In this document: piece by piece, positions 57,684-64,000 of the stretch
How positions within the stretch are numbered: the first letter of the stretch is position 1
Layout: each line of letters opens with the position of its first letter
Assembly (NCBI GenBank): GCA_011800155.1
Contig: JAALGH010000011.1
Location: 1,860,001-1,924,000, forward strand
DNA from: Flammulina velutipes
Lineage: Eukaryota > Basidiomycota > Agaricomycetes > Agaricales > Physalacriaceae
DNA length: 64,000 nucleotides
Reading direction: 5' to 3'
Notes under the pieces: model-generated
Databases searched by the model: none
Told to the model about the DNA's origin: nothing
The model's input: only the letters and a program-made list of their open reading frames with translations
Translations under genes and position numbers: made by a program

Positions 57684-59586
57684 CTAGTAAATTGTACCTA
57701 AAATGACATGAGCTCTACTCAGTGCCTTTCCCCAGACATCAACGCGTGACGCATCATCTGTAGCATGCCGATGGGGCAATCCCTCGAGATAAATGTCCAA
57801 CGCCTCTATTTCTTCAGCTGAAAACGGGCAACGTACATCCGGAACGTTGACATGAGCAAGTCGATGAGGGTGGTTTGCTTGCAACGGATTTTCATCTTCT
57901 TCCCGGGCGTTATGATCAGCATGATGTTGACGAAAGGTAGTGGTATCCAAGTCCTGCCAGTCAACACCGTAGCCTGCCAGTTCGTCGTCAGTCAATGATA
58001 CTGGATCTTCGGAGAGTACTGGAGCAAGGCGACCTCGAACGCCTTGAGTTACCATTCCATGCGTATACTTTTGAATAGGACTACGATGGGGCTCAGTTCG
58101 ACTACTGATAACATGGTGGTTCCATGCAACTGCCCAACGTGCTGCATCTGTGTTGATGTCTTCCAAGAAGACGAAATGCAGAAGCCAGATATGAGCGTCG
58201 AGTTCAGCGTTGAATTGACCTGCAACTTCAAGACGTCGGAACAGATCCTTCCATTTGCGTCCAAAGCCTACAGACACATAATCATTAGCTATGGAGTTGC
58301 TATTACATAGTATCATCGAAACCTTTCGTTACATCCAACCACAATCTCTCTATGCGTATGTTATATACAGATCTATGAACAGTTAATCTTCAAGTCTAGG
58401 ATTCATACTATTCGCACATACCGTCCAAAAATGTAGGAACCTCTGCCTTCGCCTTGAACCAACTCCATTTCTCTTGCAACATAGAGATTTTCGGTGCCAT
58501 GGTCTCCTCGAAGTCGGCTTGGATAGCCATACTCTGCAACAATATCGTGAAACAGATCGAGCACCGTTGCTGCTCGGTTGTTGTTGCTGGCTCGTATGCC
58601 CACGACGAGCCGTGAAAACCCATCGACAAATCCATGGAAGACTATTTTCCACCGGATGAGACCTGGACGAAGGATATTAGTGACATGCGTTGAATAGGGA
58701 GGGATAGGTCATCTCACCGTGCTGGCCATCATGATGCCATAGGCTATTTGGTCCAGGGACTGAATAGATCTGTCGTGTAATACGACGAGGGGCGAAGGTT
58801 CGAGTCGAAGGTCCAAGAACCCTTGCATATGCATCAAGAATACGTTGGCGGGGAACGCGCTCTCCAAGAGACATCAAATATCCATCTATCATCCTCCGAC
58901 CAAAGGAGGGAAACTGGTGATATGCCTGGAGGATATGTTGATCCAGCTCAGTATCGGTGAGCGCAGAGAGATCAGAGGATCTTCCGGGATAGTAGGTAAT
59001 GATGGGAGTACCATCGACTAGAGTGCTGCGCTCGGAGACAGCAGGGCCTGGCATTGAGATCCCATACTCGATTCGACGACGACGAATGGTTCGTGCATCA
59101 CAGTTAAAACGTAATGCGATTTCTGGATTAGTCGTCCTATCTTGAGCCAAAATCGTAAGCTGCTCCTGCGGAATATGAAGAGCAGGGCGTCCTGGCCGAC
59201 CGGTCCGAATGTACTGCCTCTCGTAGCTACCAGCAGACGTACTGGCTGGATCAGCGGAGAGGGATAATGCTTCGTCCAAGTTGGTGATCATGTCGGTGAC
59301 ACTGGTACACATAGTATGATAGGTTGCCTGGTTAATCGCTTGAGACGTCTACATGAATTCTCCTTAGTAGCTGGAGGTCTTTGATGCACTAAATGAAATT
59401 ACTCACGTATGCATGTTCAACGTGGGGTCTGAAGTCTTCACAGGCACGTCGTTGCTGAAGAATCAGACGAGAGTCGCCAACTTGTCTACTGACGACCTCA
59501 TGCACTTGGCGACATAGATCCTGGTATGCAACACAGACATTATCTGCAATAATCGGCAGTGATTCGAGCGGCGCGTTCGAACTCAT
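57684..59586 (-). CDS. DDE integrase-core protein with helix-turn-helix head
   Basis: Exon 1 from ATG 59586 (MSSNAPLESLPIIADNVCVA) is joined by an intron (about 59347-59407) to the main exon. That exon contains a basic GRPGRPALHIP motif and a helix-turn-helix (NPEIALRFNCDARTIRRRRI). The catalytic core is an RNase-H-like integrase fold: the first Asp in LWHHDGQHG, then after an intron GFVDGFSRLVVGIRASNNN, the second Asp in RLRGDHGTENLYV. After two short introns comes the Glu in GRSVYNIRIERLWLDV. The rest (HIWLLHFVFLEDINTDAA, WNHHVISSR) is the family's C-terminal part, ending at 57684. All three acidic residues are present and the exons keep frame, so activity is possible. This fungal rve-like family often occurs as isolated single genes. 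Its relation to the neighbouring KDZ element is unknown. Confidence 0.85.
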
Positions 59587-59938
59587 GAGTATTGGAGTTG
59601 AAATGAACTCGAATTGCCGGCTTTATATCACTTGCTGAAAACCCAACCATTGCAGGCGGGTATATGGCGCCAGTGTGGTTATAGCCACAGACCCATTTTA
59701 CTGGCTGTGTGGTTATTACCACTTAGAAATGGCCTGTACCCCTTGATATAACCACTCAGACCCAATGTCCATATATATCCAGTATTAACCAGAAGGACTA
59801 CATAAGCCAAGGCTAAGGTGCTGGTTATACACTGCAAAGAGTTCATTTAATTGCATAAGTCCAATATAATACATGCCTATCTACATATGTCCGTATATGG
59901 GTAGGGAGTCAAGAAATGATAGAGCGCATACAACCGAA
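59587..59938. promoter_or_regulatory. Integrase upstream region with clustered TGGTTAT motifs
   Basis: Within 160 bases the heptamer TGGTTAT or its complement occurs four times (59676, 59710, 59748 inverted, 59822), with one variant, TTAACCA, at 59785. Two of the sites are dyads: TGTGGTTATAGCCACA and GTGGTTATTACCAC. The cluster lies just upstream of the integrase start and just downstream of the KDZ stop. It could be integrase-binding subterminal repeats or a promoter array; no terminal inverted repeat was identified. Confidence 0.55.
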
Positions 59939-62900
59939 CTATGCCTCCGCCTCATCGTCTGCATCCTGCCCGCCATCTGCATCCTGCCCACCATCCGCCG
60001 TAGGTTCGTCCCGCGCCTCGCCATCTTCCTGCACAGGAGTCGTTTCCTCTTCCGAATCCGAGAGATCGATGGTACACAAATCACTGCGATCCGGTATCCT
60101 CATCTTGCGCAAGCGGGGTGCAGTCAACCAGAGCCGCTCGAAGCGACGGGCTAGATTCCGTCGAACTGCCGCCTGCCGCTTTGCCAACGCAGCTATGCCT
60201 TCTTGCCCTGCCGTGTCAAGATCCTCTCGCTCCACCGAATATTCCGTCTCCCACTTGCACGCGTCGTGTTCCAAAGATTTCAACGTGAACCCCCGCTCAT
60301 CCATGATCATGGTGATCTCCTCCCGGTACCGCATCACTCTCGCTCGACTCTTCAACCACTCGACCCGTAATTGGCTGTCAACATCATCTTGGGACATACC
60401 GTCTGTCGAGCCCCGGACCATCCATATCCACGAAATCTCGTACGATCCGCTACCCAGCTGGTGTACGTCCGGCCCAGTGTTGCCTAGCTTCCGTTTTTTT
60501 GCCTTGGGGATATCAATATCGAATATTTCGCTATCGAGCGCGCGAACATCCGACTCATTCAGGACTCGAAGGTCTGCCTGCCAGTCACCTGGGCCCACCA
60601 GCACCAATAGCGCCTCCCTCGCAGCACGGTACTTTGTCACTGCCAGCTTGCTCTTCGCATCCAGGCGTTCCAAGACATGCGATGTTCGTGTCGTTGCTGC
60701 AACACCCCGGAGATTCCTGTATCGGAATGCCTTGATCGAGCGTTTCGTACGCTGCATCGTGCGGATGACCTCCAGTGTGTCGTAACACTGAGCTTTCCGC
60801 AGCTCTCCTTCCTTTTCGGCTAGGTCCTTGTAGCAGCCGTCGCCGCGAAGTCCAATCTCTAGCGCCGACGGAAGAAAGACCGGCTCGCCTTCAATGTCGC
60901 CTAGACGGCTCCCGGAAAGTTTGGCCAACAGAGGGGTGACGCAGGGCATATAGATCGCTTGAAGCTGGCGAAACTGAGAGATATGGCGTTGACATATGAT
61001 ACGCTTATCCTGGATGTCCTTGACGATACTGGGAGATTCGGATTCACTGCAGTTTGACAACTGTATGATGCGTCGTCTATAGAACGGTTCAGTTAAGCCC
61101 AAGACGAAGTGTAAGTAACAGTACGCACTGCATATCTTCTATGAGTAGCCCTAGCATCAAACAAGCCGTCGCACTCGTTTCGTGAATACGTGGTGTGGTG
61201 AGCGCGCTGAGACGTTCTGTCTCCTCCAGTGCCATCTTCACCTGATTGACACTCTTATCTACATTCAAGTTGTCAGTACATCTGGGATCCTAAAACAAAC
61301 AAACAATACTTACACGTGACGGGATTGTAGTAAGGGCTCTTCAAAGTTGGCGCTTTCTCCCATGCCTCCACCTCCAGCAGCCACTTCTTGGTATGATTCG
61401 GCGGCACCAATGATGTGAACTCTTCGTGCGCCTGCGCTTGCTGAGCGTGCATGGCTTGGGCCTTCGCCAGACGGCCATGAAGATGAGCTCCTGTGCAAGC
61501 ATCAACATATGCGTCGGTGATTGAATTAACAACTTACCTAGTCCAACAAGTTTGTGCCAGTTGTGGGCGCCAAACCGTCGATCCAACATATCGTGCCTAG
61601 CACCGGGCAACATCTCCTTTGTCGACGACGCTATATGATTCAACTGGGACCAAGTTCGTTCAATTCCCTCGCCATCTGTCCGTCCAACGCCGAGACAGAT
61701 GTTCATGCAATACAGACATTGACAATGAAAACAGTGGCCTTTGCAGTGGCACTTGGGAATGCCACCACTCACGACCACGCGCGCTGGAACTTGCAAATGG
61801 GCCGGCATCTTCTTCATCCTGTCTTCGAATTTGATGTGGTACTGACACCAAATGTCGTAGGAAATAAAGAGCTCACGCAGCTCGTCCTTGTCCCCGCTGA
61901 CAGCTGAGAGCGCGATATAATCCATGTTGCAATAGCTAAACATTTCATCATTAGCTTACAGTACATTGTCGGACTCGACCGTGACTTACCGCTCACCACG
62001 TTGTAAGTCTCCGACCCCGAGAGGTCGTATCATTTCATGGCGTGCGCACACTGCCATACCAACACCAGTCGCCTGGAGCCCCGTGGCATTCTTTGTCTCA
62101 GCGTGCGAGAGGGTCTTGAAACCACTGCACGAACTGACCTAGCGATAGGTGAGTACCCTGAGATTGCGAATGGACCAATGAACTTACATCAGTCTGGTGA
62201 TCGTATCGTGCGAGATGAGCGAAGTATTCGGCGTTCGAGACGAAATACGCCTTCCCCGTGTGAAGTCCAGGATCAACGGAAGACGGTCGACGTAGATTTT
62301 TCAGACGAAAGTTGGCATCCAATGCGATCATTAGTCGGAATCGAAATCTAGTGTGATATTATTAATGCAAGCATATACGATATCATCAGGATGCTTACTG
62401 CTCTGTACTTGGCAAAGACTGCCAATTATCTGGAAGATTAACACCAGGGTGCGGGCATGCTGGGCATTGGATTGCCAAAGCCCCAGGCGCGGTCGTGGCA
62501 ATCCCGTCTTGAAAACTACCACGCCCAGCACGCTTGACAAGTTTGATGTGGGCAAATTGTCGATTCATGCGGAATAGGGCCTTAGAACGATCCTACGAGT
62601 CACCACCGTTAGCGCTATGGATGCAACGGGTGTAACGAGAGCGAACCTTTGGAACAGAGATTCCAGTATTGTCGGTTATCCTCTCTAGCGCGTTGTAGAA
62701 CTCATGGTTGGAAAGGCGGCCTGTCGCTGAAAGCATCTCGAAAAGTTCCAGAACCCGGAACGTCGCGCCCGTCTTTGGAAAACTCGTTGTGGATGGCATA
62801 ACCTCCGCCCGAAGGAGTTGGATGCGGCTAGGCTGTTGTCGCTCACAGCCACAAAAGTCCACGTTGACGAGGTGAATCCCTGTCTCGTGTATCATCGTGA

Positions 62901-63646
62901 ATGTCCGGGGTGCAGAGATGGGTCGAACACAGGCATGACCACCGTGTGGTCCTAGTTGAATTCGGAGTCCTAGATCACGTAGAGAAACACGCTTGTAGAA
63001 ACCATCTTCCCATTTCTAAGGAATCAAATTAATTTGGAATGCGAAGCTGTCGGCAAAGAAAACACACCTTAACTCTATGGAAAGGAAGTCGACGATGGCT
63101 TCTCAGGATGCACTCGTCACACTCCATAAAGACGCCGAAACAGTCCTCGCATGTGTACTGGGCGTGTCCTGGAACCCCGATCACCTCCCGCTCTTCAAAA
63201 TTAGCGAGGCAGCATTCGCAGGAGGGCTTCATATGGTCCCCTCTGCCTTCCAGCCTCACAAACTCATCCAGGAACTCCTGTGGTCGAGCGTCCGTGATCC
63301 ACGATAGTAGTGCTTGGTCCTGATAACCGTCAATGAATACAACCCCAATATCAAGCCTAAAAATACTCACTGAAGCCTTGTAACGACGAGGTTTCTGCGG
63401 TAGCGCTTGGGCAGAAACAGTCTCAGGGCGAAGCTCAGAGGGTATCGCGTTTGCATAGGCTCTAGAAGATGCGGCATTGACACGAGCTACTCCGTCCGGG
63501 ATGGATGTTTTATTTCGTTTGCGGTCCTTTGAGAGCCCCGACGTTCTTGCCTCCAGGAAAGTGTAGTCGTCGTCTGAAGAGTCCGCTCGTGCAGGTCGAC
63601 GTTTTTTCTTGAGGCCAGGGACAAGTGGTGCTCGTTTACCAGGCAT
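59939..63646 (-). CDS. KDZ-superfamily transposase with CxC2 cysteine cluster
   Basis: This is a full-length transposase of about 1,020 residues in about ten exons. The start at ATG 63646 (MPGKRAPLVPGLKKKRRPAR) gives a basic, Ser-rich head. A Cys cluster follows (CECCLANFEEREVIG, YTCEDCFGVFMECDECIL), as in the CxC2 domain found with KDZ transposases, then HRVKKWEDGFYKRVSLRDLG. The second zinc segment is IQCPACPHPGVNLPDNW. The RNase-H-like core shows the first Asp in LMIALDANFRLKN, the second in LFISYDIWCQYHI, a CHCKGHCFHCQCLYCMN-type insert and the Glu in TDGEGIERTWSQLNH. A long coiled-coil C-terminal part follows (RHISQFRQLQAIYMP, VLERLDAKSKLAVTKYRAAR). The acidic tail ends in an 18-base tandem repeat coding GGQDAD. 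Every exon I traced is in frame and all catalytic acids are present. The element could be active, but I found no terminal repeats. Confidence 0.9.
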
Positions 63647-63840
63647 GATGATGAGAGGAAGAGGCGGATTCCTGTCAACGGACCGTGATGTTGACCACGT
63701 GACCTGCACGCACGCGCGCGTACAGACTTCGTGTTGAAAAATTGATTGAATTTTAGGACTACAGATATATCATGGTACAATGGCAGAGATAAAAGAATAC
63801 AAATGATATACAACAAGAAAATACAGCGGTGTATATACTT
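63647..63840. other. KDZ upstream region
   Basis: A short region contains the transposase leader and a run of alternating purine-pyrimidine (cacgcacgcgcgcgtac) near 63708-63724. No terminal inverted repeat was recognised. Confidence 0.35.
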
Positions 63841-64000
63841 TTACTTCGTCAAGTCAACATCCTCCCCGCACAAGAATGCATGCGCGTCCAAGCGATCCCA
63901 GCATGGATTCAATTCGCATTCTTTTCCTGCCTCAACCTCTCTGTCGTATGTAGCCAGAGCCTTGGATCTGGGAGAAGTGTTGAGTAGGTAATATAGGACA
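63841..64000 (-). CDS. 3' end of a gene running off the window edge
   Basis: An open frame enters from the right edge and stops at TAA 63843-63841 after 52 codons. It encodes YYLLNTSPRSKALATYDREV and, near the end, CELNPCWDRLDAHAF, with a biased, protein-like composition. No domain can be named from this fragment. It may mark the right flank outside the mobile region. Confidence 0.42.
   Translation of the reverse strand, partial: VLYYLLNTSPRSKALATYDREVEAGKECELNPCWDRLDAHAFLCGEDVDLTK

Noticed and set aside
59916..60785. 289-codon plus-strand frame opposite the KDZ C-terminal exon
   Set aside because: It is the antisense shadow of a long real exon; Ser/Arg-rich with no domain.
1..64000. CRISPR arrays, bacterial operons or riboswitches
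   Set aside because: The window is eukaryotic with dense introns; no regularly spaced repeat array was found.

Overview
The window looks like nuclear DNA of an agaricomycete (mushroom-forming basidiomycete). Coding density is moderate. Almost every gene is broken by many introns of about 45-60 bases with GT...AG ends. The families present (tandem P450 arrays, tyrosinase, GH28 pectinase, KDZ transposase with a cysteine-cluster head, TET/JBP-like dioxygenase) are typical of that group. Coding regions below are given as full genomic spans including introns. I reconstructed splice junctions by eye, by keeping frame and family motifs.

Left part (1-7 kb): a fragmentary unknown ORF, a small multi-pass membrane protein (minus strand) and a seven-transmembrane receptor-like protein (plus strand).

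Middle part (7-39 kb): a P450 island. Five complete P450 genes lie head-to-tail on the minus strand (7.1-19.7 kb) and three lie on the plus strand (31.8-39.1 kb). All eight share motif spacing and intron phases, so they are products of local duplication. A decayed ninth copy lies at 25.6-26.3 kb. Between the two P450 blocks sit a PQ-loop membrane protein, an isochorismatase-GST fusion, a tyrosinase, a G3BP-like NTF2/RRM protein and a GH28 pectin-degrading enzyme. A 412-bp non-autonomous hAT-like element (MITE) with a perfect 8-bp target duplication sits 92 bp upstream of the GH28 start codon. I see no terpene synthase, PKS or NRPS core gene. The cluster therefore looks like an oxidative or detoxification toolbox rather than a complete biosynthetic cluster.

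Right part (39-64 kb): a dynamin-family GTPase, a decayed Nup96/Nup145C-like relic, and then about 18 kb with six genes of mobile-element character. These are a large conserved unknown protein (minus), a TET/JBP-type Fe(II)/2-oxoglutarate dioxygenase (plus), an unknown protein (plus), a zinc-ribbon/HECT-like protein (plus), a DDE integrase-core protein (minus) and a full-length KDZ transposase (minus). KDZ transposons and TET/JBP genes are known to be associated in basidiomycetes. The co-location here with a possible HECT-like E3 ligase, an independent integrase and two unknown proteins is the most interesting part of the window. The element ends were not found. A partial gene runs off the right edge.
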